Below are positions 36,316 through 45,795 of a stretch of 64,000 nucleotides of DNA, one piece after another. Made by a program: the position numbers and the translations under genes. Position 1 is the stretch's first letter, and each line of letters starts with the position of its first letter. The notes under the pieces are model-generated. The model saw only the letters and a program-made list of their open reading frames with translations. It was not told the origin of the DNA and ran no database searches. Source of the DNA: F1-120-MAGs238 sp964484185 (GTDB lineage: Bacteria > Planctomycetota > Phycisphaerae > Phycisphaerales > UBA1924); the NCBI GenBank assembly GCA_964484185.1, contig CAZAEQ010000025.1, positions 1 to 64,000 on the forward strand, in the 5' to 3' direction.

Positions 36316-38025
36316 ATGCTGTTAGCCCTCGCACAGATGAATTCGGTAGTCGGTGATATCGCCGCGAATTCCGCATCGATTATTGATTTGATTGGTCGTG
36401 GAAAGGCCGCACGCGCCGACTGCATCGTCTTTCCCGAACTGGCGTTGTGCGGGTATCCACCTAAAGATCTTTTGCTGCAATCGGGCTTTATTGCCGCATG
36501 TTCAGCGGCCGCGAAATCAATCGGAGAGAAACACTCTTCGGGCATTACCGTGATTTTCGGAGTCCCCCTTCCAGCTTCCGGATCAGACTCAGGCGGCATC
36601 TGCAACTCGCTGGTCGCATATCGAGATGGCAAATTCATTGACTACTACGACAAGCGGTTACTGCCAACCTATGACGTCTTCGATGAGGATCGATACTTTC
36701 GACCTGGTGACAAGCCGTGCGTCATATCTGTCCCGACATCCGGTGGCGTGATGAGAGTCGGTCTGTCGATCTGCGAAGATTTGTGGAAGGGCGAGGATGT
36801 CGGGTTCTCGTGGCGGTATGAAGGACGCGCCGATCCAGTTCCCGAACTGGTCGCGGCGGGCGCTCAAGTCATCGTCAATCCGTCTGCGAGCCCTTTTGTA
36901 CTTGGTAAAGGTCAACGCCATCGCGACATCCTCCGCAAGCACGCGAAGGCTCACAAGGTCTGTGTCGCGGCGGTCAATGTTGCGGGAGCAAACGACGACC
37001 TGATATTCGATGGTCACGCGGCGGTGTATTCAGGCACCGGCACACTGATCGCGGCAGGCCGCGGATTTGCGGAAGATCTCGTGCTTGTTGATACCGAATC
37101 GACCAGCGCTGTGCCCGATCCACTTTCAAGTTCCTCTGAACCTGCGCTGGCATACCACGCACTGGTACTCGGCGTACGAGACTACTTGGGCAAGACTGGA
37201 TTCAAACAGTCCCTCATCGGCCTGTCTGGCGGCATTGATTCTGCGCTGACTGCGTGCATTGCTGCCACCGCCCTTGGGCCCAGCAATGTACTAGGGGTCG
37301 CGATGCCAGGACCATATTCCAGCGAGCATTCAGTCAATGATGCGTATGAACTTGCAGCGCGGCTTGGAATTACGTGCATCACTGCTGGCATCAATCCGGC
37401 AGTTGAAGGCTTCCGCGGCACACTGAATGACGCATTTGGCAAACGCGAACTGAAGGCATTGGGTGAAGTGCTGCCTGACATCACGGAAGAGAATCTGCAA
37501 TCTCGTTGCCGCGGAACTGTGCTGATGGGACTTTCAAATCGAAGCGGCGCGATGGTGCTGACTACGGGCAACAAGAGTGAAATGGCGGTTGGCTATTGCA
37601 CGCTGTATGGCGATATGAATGGCGGCCTTGCGGTCTTAAGCGATGTGTCAAAGCAGCTCGTGTATGCGATGTCGAAGTGGATCAACCAGAATCCAAAAGA
37701 CGCAGGGTTTAATTCCCCACCGATTCCAGAATCGACGATCACCAAACCTCCAAGCGCAGAACTTCGCCCGGATCAGACCGACCAGGATTCATTGCCGCCC
37801 TATGAGGTTCTTGATCGGATTATTGAGTTGTATGTCGAACGTCGAAAGAGTTCCGCAGAGATCATCGAGTTGACTCGTTTCGACGCCGCGGTTGTGCAGC
37901 GGATGATCCGTCTCATTGATTTGTCCGAGTACAAACGCAAGCAGGCGGCGGTCGGGCTCAAAGTGAGTTCCGTTGCCTTTGGCTCGGGGCGTCGGGTCCC
38001 GATTGCTCAGCGTTGGAAACCTTAA
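36316..38025 (+). CDS. nadE: Glutamine-dependent NAD+ synthetase
   Basis: Amidates nicotinate adenine dinucleotide to NAD+. 569 residues. N-terminal nitrilase (glutaminase) domain with the Glu in FPELALCGYP, Lys region YYDKRLLP and nucleophile Cys153 in SICEDLWKG. C-terminal synthetase with the PP-loop SGGIDSALT near 303, TTGNKSEMAVGYCTLYGDM and a tail KRKQAAVGLKVS. Length and order are standard for the two-domain enzyme. The gene follows the flippase-like gene by 18 bases. Confidence 0.96.
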   Translation: MLLALAQMNSVVGDIAANSASIIDLIGRGKAARADCIVFPELALCGYPPKDLLLQSGFIAACSAAAKSIGEKHSSGITVIFGVPLPASGSDSGGICNSLVAYRDGKFIDYYDKRLLPTYDVFDEDRYFRPGDKPCVISVPTSGGVMRVGLSICEDLWKGEDVGFSWRYEGRADPVPELVAAGAQVIVNPSASPFVLGKGQRHRDILRKHAKAHKVCVAAVNVAGANDDLIFDGHAAVYSGTGTLIAAGRGFAEDLVLVDTESTSAVPDPLSSSSEPALAYHALVLGVRDYLGKTGFKQSLIGLSGGIDSALTACIAATALGPSNVLGVAMPGPYSSEHSVNDAYELAARLGITCITAGINPAVEGFRGTLNDAFGKRELKALGEVLPDITEENLQSRCRGTVLMGLSNRSGAMVLTTGNKSEMAVGYCTLYGDMNGGLAVLSDVSKQLVYAMSKWINQNPKDAGFNSPPIPESTITKPPSAELRPDQTDQDSLPPYEVLDRIIELYVERRKSSAEIIELTRFDAAVVQRMIRLIDLSEYKRKQAAVGLKVSSVAFGSGRRVPIAQRWKP

Positions 38026-38081
38026 TTGCCTCGTTTTCATGGCGTGCACACCGTACACTTTCGACCATTCAAGGAGTCTCT

Positions 38082-39548
38082 ATGCGTTTGCTCACTGCCT
38101 GCTCACTAGCCCTTCTTACAACTGCTGCGAGCACGTTCGCCCAGCCCGCGCCGCAAACTGCAAAAGCGCCAGTAGAAGCGATCAAGCTCCGCGGCGGGTT
38201 TGGATTTATTGAAGGCCCCGCGGCCGATGCCGCTGGAAACATCTATTTTGTTGATATGAGCACGAGCAAGCTTTACCGACTCGATTCACATGGCGTGCTC
38301 GATACGGTGCTCGAGAAGACCGAGTCTGGCGCAGGATTGATGTTTGACAAGAGCGGCCGCCTCTTCATGACACAGTTTGGCGGCGCAAGGCTCGTAGAGG
38401 TGGATCTCGCCAAGCGTTCACTCATCACGGTCGCCGATTCGTTTGAAGGCAAATCGTTCTCAAACTGCAACGACCTCACGATTGACTCGCAAGGTGGAAT
38501 CTACTTCACTGATCCGCTCTACAAGGCCCCACCGCATCCACAGGGCAAGCAGTCGGTGTACTACGCATCTCCGGAGAAAGACTCCAAGCGGACAGTGACC
38601 CGCGCGATGGATGATGACAACCGGCCAAACGGCGTGATGCTGTCGCCCGATGAAAAGACTCTCTATGTGGTCCCAGCGGGCCGGCCCGCGCTCGTGGCCT
38701 ACGCGATCACCTCACCTGGAACACTTGGCGAAAAGAAGGAAGCTGTGCTCCCAGGCACCGGCGACGGCCTTGCGGTAGACGCTGCTGGAAACATCTACAT
38801 CGCACTTCCCGGAAAGAAACTCATTCAGGAAGTAAAGCCTGACTTGACACTTGGCCAGACTTGGTCAGTTCCCGAAGGTCCCGCAAACTGCGAGTTTGGC
38901 GGCCAAAAGCTCGACACACTCTACATCACCGCCCGCTCCGGCATCTATGCACTTCCGCTGGGCGTCAAGGGCTATCGACTCACAACTACTCCCGCAGTCG
39001 GCGCGACGTTCGCTGATGGCGCGAGTCAGACGTTTAGTGACCTGCCAGATGCAGACCTTATCTCCGCGCTGAAGGCAGGGGGTAACGTCGTCGTTTTCCG
39101 CCACGGCAAGAGCGATCAGTCGCAGAAAGATGTTCCCGGTGCAACGGATCGCGCCAAGCAGAAAAACCTCTCCGCCGATGGGAAGAAGGAAGTTGAAGCG
39201 ATTGCTGCGAGCATGAGAGCTATTGGAATCACATTCAGCGAAGCCCGCACCAGCCCCATGTTCCGCGCTCGTGACACCGCAGAAGCTTTGTTCGGCAAGC
39301 CGGCCACCGATGAAGCCGCACTCGCTTCTGGCGGGAAAGCCCTGGAAGCACTTCTGGTCGCACCCGCGGCCGGAAATGTGCTTCTTGTCGGCCACTCAAA
39401 TACTGTCGCCCCACTCCTTCCTCCACGCGTTCGCAGTGCAGATGAAGCCTGTTGCATGGTGTATTCCAAGGACGCGAAGGGCGCCTTCAAGTGTGTAGCC
39501 TACCTCTCTGCAGCGGATTGGGAGCGGCTCGCCAAGACTTCCAAATGA
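38082..39548 (+). CDS. Secreted SMP-30/gluconolactonase-like domain fused to histidine phosphatase
   Basis: 488 residues from the ATG at 38082 (AAGGAG in front). Signal peptide RLLTACSLALLTTAASTFA. Residues 35-320 are a propeller of the SMP-30/gluconolactonase family: FIEGPAADAAGNIYFVD, DLTIDSQGGIYFTDPLY, RPNGVMLSPDEKTLYV, GDGLAVDAAGNIYIALPG. From about 330 the protein turns into a histidine phosphatase domain: VVVFRHGKSD (RHG near 338) and LLVGHSNT near 435. Neither half is truncated. The pairing of these two families in one polypeptide is unusual. Confidence 0.88.
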   Translation: MRLLTACSLALLTTAASTFAQPAPQTAKAPVEAIKLRGGFGFIEGPAADAAGNIYFVDMSTSKLYRLDSHGVLDTVLEKTESGAGLMFDKSGRLFMTQFGGARLVEVDLAKRSLITVADSFEGKSFSNCNDLTIDSQGGIYFTDPLYKAPPHPQGKQSVYYASPEKDSKRTVTRAMDDDNRPNGVMLSPDEKTLYVVPAGRPALVAYAITSPGTLGEKKEAVLPGTGDGLAVDAAGNIYIALPGKKLIQEVKPDLTLGQTWSVPEGPANCEFGGQKLDTLYITARSGIYALPLGVKGYRLTTTPAVGATFADGASQTFSDLPDADLISALKAGGNVVVFRHGKSDQSQKDVPGATDRAKQKNLSADGKKEVEAIAASMRAIGITFSEARTSPMFRARDTAEALFGKPATDEAALASGGKALEALLVAPAAGNVLLVGHSNTVAPLLPPRVRSADEACCMVYSKDAKGAFKCVAYLSAADWERLAKTSK

Positions 39549-39605
39549 GCTGATTTTTCTGACCACTTTGGAATCTAATCGTCCTAGGTTGGCGAAGGGA
39601 TCGAC

Positions 39606-41051
39606 ATGCGGATTTTGCATTGGTTCCGATCTGACCTTCGCCTTGCCGACAACACCAGTCTTTTCCAGGCGAGCCAGCAAGCCCGCCGCGGAGTGGTTGC
39701 TGTGTACATTGTCGCGCCAGTTGAATGGAACGCCCACGATTTAGCGCCATTACAGGTCGATCTTCGATTGCGGACCATCGCGGAGCTTGCGCCGAGACTT
39801 GCATCCTTAAACATTCCACTGAAGATCCTCTTCAGCAAGACACCCGAAGATGTCCCGCGATTGCTGCTTGGACTGGCGAAGTCCATCCAAGCTGATGCGG
39901 TGTATTTTAATCGCGAGTACGAAGTCGATGAAAGCCGGCGCGATGCCGCGGTTGTTGAAGCTTTCCGGAAATCAGGTTTAGAGGCACGCGGATTTACCGA
40001 CCAGTCGTTTCTGGATCCAACATCTATCGCGACTGGGAATAACACGTACTTCACCGTGTTCACGCCATTCAAGCGTGCATGGCTGAAACGGCTGACTGAA
40101 CTTCATGCAGACCGCAGCGTGCCCAAAGTTCTTCCGCGGCCAGAAGCACAAAGCCCGCTCGACATTGCTTTTGATCCTGTCCCAGAATGTCCACCTGGGT
40201 TTGAGCCGCAGATGCCAGTTGCCCAACGATTAAATCTCTGGCCCGCAGGCGAGCACGTGGCGATGGCGGAACTGTCAACATTTATCGCGGCACGCGGCAA
40301 AGCGTACAAGGACGATCGTGATTTCCCCGCAAAGCAGGGAACCAGTCGCCTCTCCCCGGCACTTGCGATCGGCTCCATCTCACCACGACAGTGCATCTTG
40401 GCGGCAGCCGACGCGAACAAGGGAAAGTTTGAGAATGGACATGAGGGGCTTGATACCTGGATCTCTGAATTGATCTGGCGCGAGTTCTACATTCACGTTA
40501 CCACCGGATTTCCACGGGTCTGCATGAACCGGGCATTCAAGATACCAACCGATCGCTTGAACTGGTCATACAACCAGGTGCACTTCAATGCGTGGAAAGA
40601 CGGCAAGACGGGTTACCCGATCGTCGATGCGGCAATGCGTCAGTTGAACACCACCGGCTGGATGCACAATCGGCTCCGCATGGTCACGGCGATGTTCCTG
40701 ACAAAGGACTTGTTCATCGACTGGCGCTGGGGCGAAAAGTATTTCATGAGTAATCTCATCGATGCTTTCTTCGCGAGCAACAACGGCGGCTGGCAATGGT
40801 CGGCGTCGACCGGCACCGATGCGGCCCCCTACTTTCGAATCTTGAGCCCCCTGAGTCAATCAGAGAGGTTTGATCCTCACGGCACGTTTATTCGTAAATT
40901 TGTCCCTGAGCTTGCATCGCTGTCTGATGAAGAGATTCACGACCCCACACCGCTTTCACGCCATCGACTGAATTACCCCGCCCAGATCGTGGATCACAGC
41001 GTTGCCCGTGTTCACGCAATCGAGGCATTCAAAGCACTGAAAGCAGACTGA
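39606..41051 (+). CDS. phr: Deoxyribodipyrimidine photolyase
   Basis: Flavoenzyme that repairs pyrimidine dimers with light. 481 residues. N-terminal alpha/beta antenna domain (ILHWFRSDLRLADN), then FAD-binding helices with TSRLSPALAIGSISP, WISELIWREFYIHV, NTTGWMHNRLRMVTAMFLTK, DWRWGEKYFM and NNGGWQWSASTGTDAAPYFR. This is the class I (folate antenna type) pattern; the cofactor itself cannot be read from sequence. GAAGGG upstream of the ATG. Stands alone between two membrane-protein genes. Confidence 0.96.
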   Translation: MRILHWFRSDLRLADNTSLFQASQQARRGVVAVYIVAPVEWNAHDLAPLQVDLRLRTIAELAPRLASLNIPLKILFSKTPEDVPRLLLGLAKSIQADAVYFNREYEVDESRRDAAVVEAFRKSGLEARGFTDQSFLDPTSIATGNNTYFTVFTPFKRAWLKRLTELHADRSVPKVLPRPEAQSPLDIAFDPVPECPPGFEPQMPVAQRLNLWPAGEHVAMAELSTFIAARGKAYKDDRDFPAKQGTSRLSPALAIGSISPRQCILAAADANKGKFENGHEGLDTWISELIWREFYIHVTTGFPRVCMNRAFKIPTDRLNWSYNQVHFNAWKDGKTGYPIVDAAMRQLNTTGWMHNRLRMVTAMFLTKDLFIDWRWGEKYFMSNLIDAFFASNNGGWQWSASTGTDAAPYFRILSPLSQSERFDPHGTFIRKFVPELASLSDEEIHDPTPLSRHRLNYPAQIVDHSVARVHAIEAFKALKAD

Positions 41052-41052
41052 A

Positions 41053-41892
41053 TCATTTTCCGTTGTTTGCCAGGGCCACCAGCACAATCGCGTCATAAAG
41101 GGCATGGCAACCAACAGCAATTCCAAACCCACGTACCAGGAAAATCGCCCCGAAGTACGCGCCCGCGATTGCATAAAACAGATATGTCTCAAACGCGCGT
41201 GGATCGTTCATGGGTACCGCGTTGTGGTGATACAGCGAAAACAGCACGGCTGAAATTAGAATCGCAATGATGTTTCCCGACATCGCCTTGGTCTTGATGA
41301 CATCAACAGTGAGAAAGTGAATCAGCGTAATAAGCACCAGGCGGAAAAGTAGTTCCTCGTATAGCCCGGCGCCGACGCTCAGCGTCAGTCGAGCCTGCCA
41401 GGGTAATGCGTGCAGCGCTCCGGTGACCGTTGGCGCGATCAACGGTTTTCGCATCAGCAGCGTGCCAATCACAAGCAATGGCATACACCACACCAGCGAC
41501 TCAAGAAGCATTCCGCCGATCACCGATGGCCGAATCTGCCATTTATCTTTAGTGAACAGGTGCCACATAAAGAACACGACGATCAGCACCGCTCCAGGAA
41601 GGTAAAACGTCAGCGGGCCAAACGTCTCAAAGAACCGTGACAACATCGACCGCGCGCCGATTGTCTCAACTACGCCGCGGCTTGGGTCAGACAGGTACCA
41701 GACCGATCCGATCTCGTACATCACAATCAGCGGCAGCAGAAATACCAGCACATGCAGCGGCTTCATCGACATCGTGCCATAGGCATCAACGACTTTGGTA
41801 ACGGTCGACACGGCTCCAGCCGCCTCTGACCTTTGCACGGGTTTTACTTTCTTTGCTGCCACAGTAACAGAGTAGAGGCAGCAGATGCTCAA
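41053..41892 (-). CDS. CPBP family intramembrane metalloprotease
   Basis: 279 residues, about seven hydrophobic spans. The CPBP motifs are present: EELLFR (EExxxR), SLYHHNAV, and HALYDAI near the C-terminus, which in the family supply the metal ligands (Rce1-like). The start is uncertain: TTG 41892 and GTG 41862 both lack good ribosome sites and the ATG at 41772 gives a version beginning at the first membrane span. It ends 2 bases from the photolyase stop and follows the permease gene by 9 bases. Function could be protein maturation; substrate unknown. Confidence 0.8.
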   Translation of the reverse strand: MSICCLYSVTVAAKKVKPVQRSEAAGAVSTVTKVVDAYGTMSMKPLHVLVFLLPLIVMYEIGSVWYLSDPSRGVVETIGARSMLSRFFETFGPLTFYLPGAVLIVVFFMWHLFTKDKWQIRPSVIGGMLLESLVWCMPLLVIGTLLMRKPLIAPTVTGALHALPWQARLTLSVGAGLYEELLFRLVLITLIHFLTVDVIKTKAMSGNIIAILISAVLFSLYHHNAVPMNDPRAFETYLFYAIAGAYFGAIFLVRGFGIAVGCHALYDAIVLVALANNGK

Positions 41893-41901
41893 AAAGCAAC
41901 G

Positions 41902-42858
41902 TTAACGACCGCGCCGAAGCATCGAAATCAGTACCGGACCGCCAATAAACGTGGTGAGCACGCCCAGCGGCATCCGTCCTGCCGAAAGGTTCAGCATCTT
42001 GACAACACTGTCAGCGCTGACAACCAGTACCATTCCGGCAATCGCTGAAAGCAGTATCAACCAGCGATGCGATGGACCAGCGCACAGACGTGCCACATGT
42101 GGACACGCCAGGCCGACAAAGCCAATTGGCCCCGCCAGCACGACAGCAATCGCCGCGAGCACACCTGCCCCGATGAACAAGAACTGCCGCATATGACGCA
42201 CATTGACACCGAGCGAGCGAGCCTCGTCCTCTGACATCGTCATCGCATCCAGTCGTCGCCACCAGAGCGTTCCCATGACGCCAAATACTGCACAGAGCCC
42301 GCCGCCAGCCCAGATCGCCCAGGAGCGTGCACCTTCATCCAAACTGCCCAGCAGCCATCGCCTTGTAGCTTCGCCTTGGCCGGGCATCAGGTGCTGCAGG
42401 AGCATTGTCATCGCAGAACAAAGCAGGCCGACAATCACTCCCACCAGCACCAAACTCACCGGCTCCATCATCCTGCGTTTCTGTGCCAGTCCCCAGACTG
42501 CGGCGAGCGACAACGCGCTGCCCACCATTGCAAGTCCTGCGTTTGCCAGAACGTTCGCACTGCCGCTTCCGGTTGTGCGTGAGAAATATTCACCAGCCAT
42601 CACGGCAAGTCCCGCCCCTGAAGCAAGACCGATCAGGTCAGGCGATGCAAGCTGATTCCGCATCAGGCATTGCAGAAATACGCCGCCAATTGCAAGCGCC
42701 GCCCCCACCACCAGACCTACCGCAGTCCTGTGAATCCGCAGTTCCAGCAGCGTGGTCTCAAGAGTCCATCCGCCAGCAAAAAAGATGCGAACGACCACCG
42801 CCAGGACCAGAATCCCGGCAAACACCCCCAGCGAAATGGCTTCCCGACGCCCTATCAA
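41902..42858 (-). CDS. FecCD/BtuC-type ABC transporter permease
   Basis: 318 residues, eight to ten hydrophobic spans. FecCD signatures: RTAVGLVVGAALAIGGVFLQ, NQLASPDLIGLASGAGL, SLGVNVRHMR and GPIGFVGLACPHVAR, followed by the C-terminal GPVLISMLRRGR. TTG start with GAGGAGGG five bases upstream. This class moves iron-siderophores, haem or cobalamin, but no ATPase or binding protein lies next to it here; the flanking genes are atpC and a CPBP protease. It may pair with components elsewhere. Confidence 0.88.
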   Translation of the reverse strand: MIGRREAISLGVFAGILVLAVVVRIFFAGGWTLETTLLELRIHRTAVGLVVGAALAIGGVFLQCLMRNQLASPDLIGLASGAGLAVMAGEYFSRTTGSGSANVLANAGLAMVGSALSLAAVWGLAQKRRMMEPVSLVLVGVIVGLLCSAMTMLLQHLMPGQGEATRRWLLGSLDEGARSWAIWAGGGLCAVFGVMGTLWWRRLDAMTMSEDEARSLGVNVRHMRQFLFIGAGVLAAIAVVLAGPIGFVGLACPHVARLCAGPSHRWLILLSAIAGMVLVVSADSVVKMLNLSAGRMPLGVLTTFIGGPVLISMLRRGR

Positions 42859-42939
42859 ACGCCCTCCTCAACTCATTAGGACCACAAGACTCCTGACGCT
42901 CGTGCGCGTACTATTGGCCCCTTCCATTGGAGACTAGCC

Positions 42940-43383
42940 TTGGCATCTAAAGCTTTCCGCTGCCGTGTTGTGACCCCCGCCGCCCGAATCCTCGATGAGG
43001 ATGCGGTCTATGCCTCAATTCCTGCCTGGGACGGCGGGATCGGTATCATGGTCGATCGTGCGGCCCTGCTCACCCGTCTGGGTGCTGGAGAACTTCGCGT
43101 AGATTTTGCCGATTCTTCCGCTGGCAAAGGCGGCAGCCGCTCATACGTCATCGAAGGCGGCTTCGCCCAGATGGTTTCTAACCGTCTCACGATTCTCGCC
43201 GAGAAGGCTGTTCCCGTTGAATCTATCGCGGTCTCAGAAGCCGAAGCTGAACTTCGGGCCGCGGAAGGCAAGTCGGTCGCCGCGGATGCAACAGACCGCA
43301 CCGCGAAGCTCGCGGCACTGAACTCAGAAAAGAACTTCGCTCGAATGAAGATCAAAGCCGCCAAACAGGCGAAGGGAATCTGA
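42940..43383 (+). CDS. atpC: F-type ATP synthase epsilon subunit
   Basis: 147 residues. Family motifs VTPAARILDEDAVYASIPAWDGGIGIM and LTRLGAGELRV form the beta-sandwich; YVIEGGFAQMVSNRLTILAE is the typical second half of it. The C-terminal helices are present (AEAELRAAEGKS). Starts at TTG with GGAG seven bases upstream. In most bacteria atpC closes the atp operon; here no other atp gene is in sight and the divergent neighbour is a permease. Confidence 0.9.
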   Translation: MASKAFRCRVVTPAARILDEDAVYASIPAWDGGIGIMVDRAALLTRLGAGELRVDFADSSAGKGGSRSYVIEGGFAQMVSNRLTILAEKAVPVESIAVSEAEAELRAAEGKSVAADATDRTAKLAALNSEKNFARMKIKAAKQAKGI

Positions 43384-43428
43384 TACCACGTCACGCAACG
43401 ACTTGCACAAACGATTTGGCCAAACTAA

Positions 43429-43458
43429 AAGGCCTGACCCTCTTGAGAGTCAGGCCTT
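43429..43458. terminator. Bidirectional terminator between atpC and PpiD/SurA-like gene
   Basis: Perfect 10-base arms AAGGCCTGAC (43429-43438) and GTCAGGCCTT (43449-43458). On the plus strand it is followed by ATTTCTTTTTC, on the minus strand by TTAGTTTGG after the T of the arm. It can stop both facing transcripts. Confidence 0.85.
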
Positions 43459-43478
43459 ATTTCTTTTTCGAGTATGGT

Positions 43479-45662
43479 TTACTTCGACGGAGTTCCCGTG
43501 GGCGCGGTCGCCGCTGCATCTTTGGCTGGCTCGGTGGTCGCTGGCGCGGTAGTGCCCGTGGTTGTGCCGGGGACCTTTACTTCTTCAGTCTTGAGGTCTT
43601 TGGTCAACTTGAAACGCATGCGCTGTTTCATCGTGTCAAACTCGAACGGGTTGTTGAGTTTGGTCGTTCCTTCTTCTGGCTGGAATTCCTGAAGTACCAA
43701 GACTCGCTCATCGCCGCCCTGACCAATTGCCCGCATCTGCTCCTGGGTGATCGGCCTGTTTGCTACAACAAACGCAATCACGATTGACTTGTTTGGCGTG
43801 ATATCCGCGGCGACAAATCGGTTCTTGACTGACTCGCCCTTTGCTGCATCACCCAGAATCGGCTCAGCCTTGGGGTCAATGGTCTTGACAACGGCTCGCA
43901 CATTCTCAAGGAATGTTTTGTCAGCGAGAGTCCGGTCCTCGCGTCCACCAACAAGCACGCGTCCCTGATTCATCTGGACCAGCTTCTGGACCTCCAGAGC
44001 TTTCTCGCCGCCTTCACCGGTCTTTGCATCAAGCGGGGGCCGCTCGAATGACAACGCGATCGCATCGAGCCCTTCGGCCACGGCACGATCGAGATACTGC
44101 TGCTTCTCAGCCTTGAGCTTTTCGAATGCAGCGAGCAGCTTGTAATCATCAATTGCCTTGGCCTTTACTTCTTCAACGCTCTCGGCCGGCGCACTCTTCT
44201 TAAGGCCTGTGACCACGAAGAAATACAACGAACCATCGGGTCCTTCCAGCGCCTTGTCGGTGGGATATGGAACTCCGACCTGCAGGGCGTAATCGTTGCG
44301 AGCGCCAAGTTCGCGAAGGTGGCTGAGCACTTCGATGAAATTCTCGCGCTTGGGGCCCATCTGGACACTTGCCCGTGAGATGCCTTCGAGTTCGTTTACT
44401 TCCTTGGGTGAAAGCCACGAACCGGTCTTCAATGTGACGAGCGGTTCAGGAATATCTGTCCCCTGCGTCTGCTTCAGCGTTGTCTGGATTGCCTTTGCAA
44501 CATCCTGCAGCTTGATACGGCTGGTCTCCCAGTCGGCTGGCAACTGCTTGTAGGCCCCATCATCCGGGAGCTTCTTCAATGCTCGTGTGAACTCAGCGCG
44601 AGCGATGCGAACCACTTCAGCCATCGTCGTCTTCACGAGATCAGCCTTCATCTCCGCTTCGATCTTGGGCCGCTCTTCCGCAAACTCGCCCTTGTACAGA
44701 GCCCGATTTGCCCGCCAGCGTTTATTGACTTCAACCTCATCAGGCTTGAGCGAACTCTCCACTGAAACTCGATCGAGCTTCAAGTACTCAAGCTTCACAC
44801 CATCTGGCTGCACGTACCCAAAGCCAAGCTCACCCGTTCCTGGTTGAGCTGTCTTGTACTTCTCGAAATGCGCCAGCAACTGTTCCGGCGTCGGATCGGG
44901 CATGTCTTTCTTCAAACGCTCAGCGGGAATCTGCAGCAGGTTCACCACTGCCGAATCCATGCGATCCATCACGATGCTCGCGAGCCGCTTATCGCTGGTG
45001 CGAGCTGCACCAAAGAACGCATTGGTTAACCGCCGCACGCCGCGGACTTTTGCCATCGCCTGATCGAACACATCGGGCGCCATTCTCGCGCCCATGGTTT
45101 CAACGCCTGCGAGTCGCGAGTTTCCCTGTGTCCGGACCTGCTGAAGGGCGTTCGTCAGGTTTGATTCAATAATTCCGATCAGGACCGGGTACATTGCCTG
45201 CGGATTCTTCTGCACTAGCTCCAGCGCCTTTGGGTCGCTCTGAATAATCTGAATCGCCCGCATGTAATCCTGCTGCAAGATCTGCTGTGCTGTCGAAGGC
45301 GCCATTGAATGCGCCAGTACCGGCACCCAGTCTTCACCATCTGATGGCCCGCCCACCAGCCCTGCCTGCTGCGCTTCACGCGTCAACAGCAGCCAGTGTG
45401 CACCGTTCTCAACCTTGATTCCCAGCAGCGTGTCCAGCGAGATGAATCCCTTGAACAACTGATTCAGTGTTTCAAACTCATGTTCCGCCAGGTTCAGTTC
45501 ACCAAGCTTCAACTTGGTGTCGCCGACCATGCCGATGGTTTCCTTCGCCTGGTCTGAAGGCGCTGGGCCTTTCCCCAGGCTCGGTACCAGCCACGCGACC
45601 GCGAGCAGGCCCATGAAACCTACGAAGAGCCAACTCTTGTTTTTACGCAGAATCTTCAGCAT
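43479..45662 (-). CDS. Membrane-anchored PpiD/SurA-N-like protein
   Basis: 727 residues. Short basic N-terminus then one membrane span (SWLFVGFMGLLAVAWLVPSLG), followed by a long periplasmic-type helical region with acidic and basic repeats. The order (N-terminal anchor, SurA-N-like helical region with AEHEFETLNQLFKGFISLD, later RAVAEGLDAI) resembles PpiD chaperone-isomerases, but I see no parvulin domain motif. The C-terminal tail is low complexity (Thr, Ala, Pro). Likely envelope chaperone function; this is an inference. Confidence 0.5.
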   Translation of the reverse strand: MLKILRKNKSWLFVGFMGLLAVAWLVPSLGKGPAPSDQAKETIGMVGDTKLKLGELNLAEHEFETLNQLFKGFISLDTLLGIKVENGAHWLLLTREAQQAGLVGGPSDGEDWVPVLAHSMAPSTAQQILQQDYMRAIQIIQSDPKALELVQKNPQAMYPVLIGIIESNLTNALQQVRTQGNSRLAGVETMGARMAPDVFDQAMAKVRGVRRLTNAFFGAARTSDKRLASIVMDRMDSAVVNLLQIPAERLKKDMPDPTPEQLLAHFEKYKTAQPGTGELGFGYVQPDGVKLEYLKLDRVSVESSLKPDEVEVNKRWRANRALYKGEFAEERPKIEAEMKADLVKTTMAEVVRIARAEFTRALKKLPDDGAYKQLPADWETSRIKLQDVAKAIQTTLKQTQGTDIPEPLVTLKTGSWLSPKEVNELEGISRASVQMGPKRENFIEVLSHLRELGARNDYALQVGVPYPTDKALEGPDGSLYFFVVTGLKKSAPAESVEEVKAKAIDDYKLLAAFEKLKAEKQQYLDRAVAEGLDAIALSFERPPLDAKTGEGGEKALEVQKLVQMNQGRVLVGGREDRTLADKTFLENVRAVVKTIDPKAEPILGDAAKGESVKNRFVAADITPNKSIVIAFVVANRPITQEQMRAIGQGGDERVLVLQEFQPEEGTTKLNNPFEFDTMKQRMRFKLTKDLKTEEVKVPGTTTGTTAPATTEPAKDAAATAPTGTPSK

Positions 45663-45726
45663 TGAGTCACCATCCTGGATTGAACTGGCCTGGATTGAGC
45701 CGGCACTGTAGTGCGATACAAGACAA

Positions 45727-45775
45727 GCAGCGACGGCACAACGAAGGGAGTTTCCCGCCGTCGCACCGTCGCTGC
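45727..45775 (-). terminator. Probable terminator after rpsD
   Basis: Perfect 10-base arms GCAGCGACGG (45727-45736) and CCGTCGCTGC (45766-45775), 29-base loop. Read on the minus strand it is followed by TTGTCTTG, a modest T-rich stretch, and lies 20 bases past the rpsD stop. Confidence 0.6.
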
Positions 45776-45795
45776 CGGTTGAAGATCAACATTTT

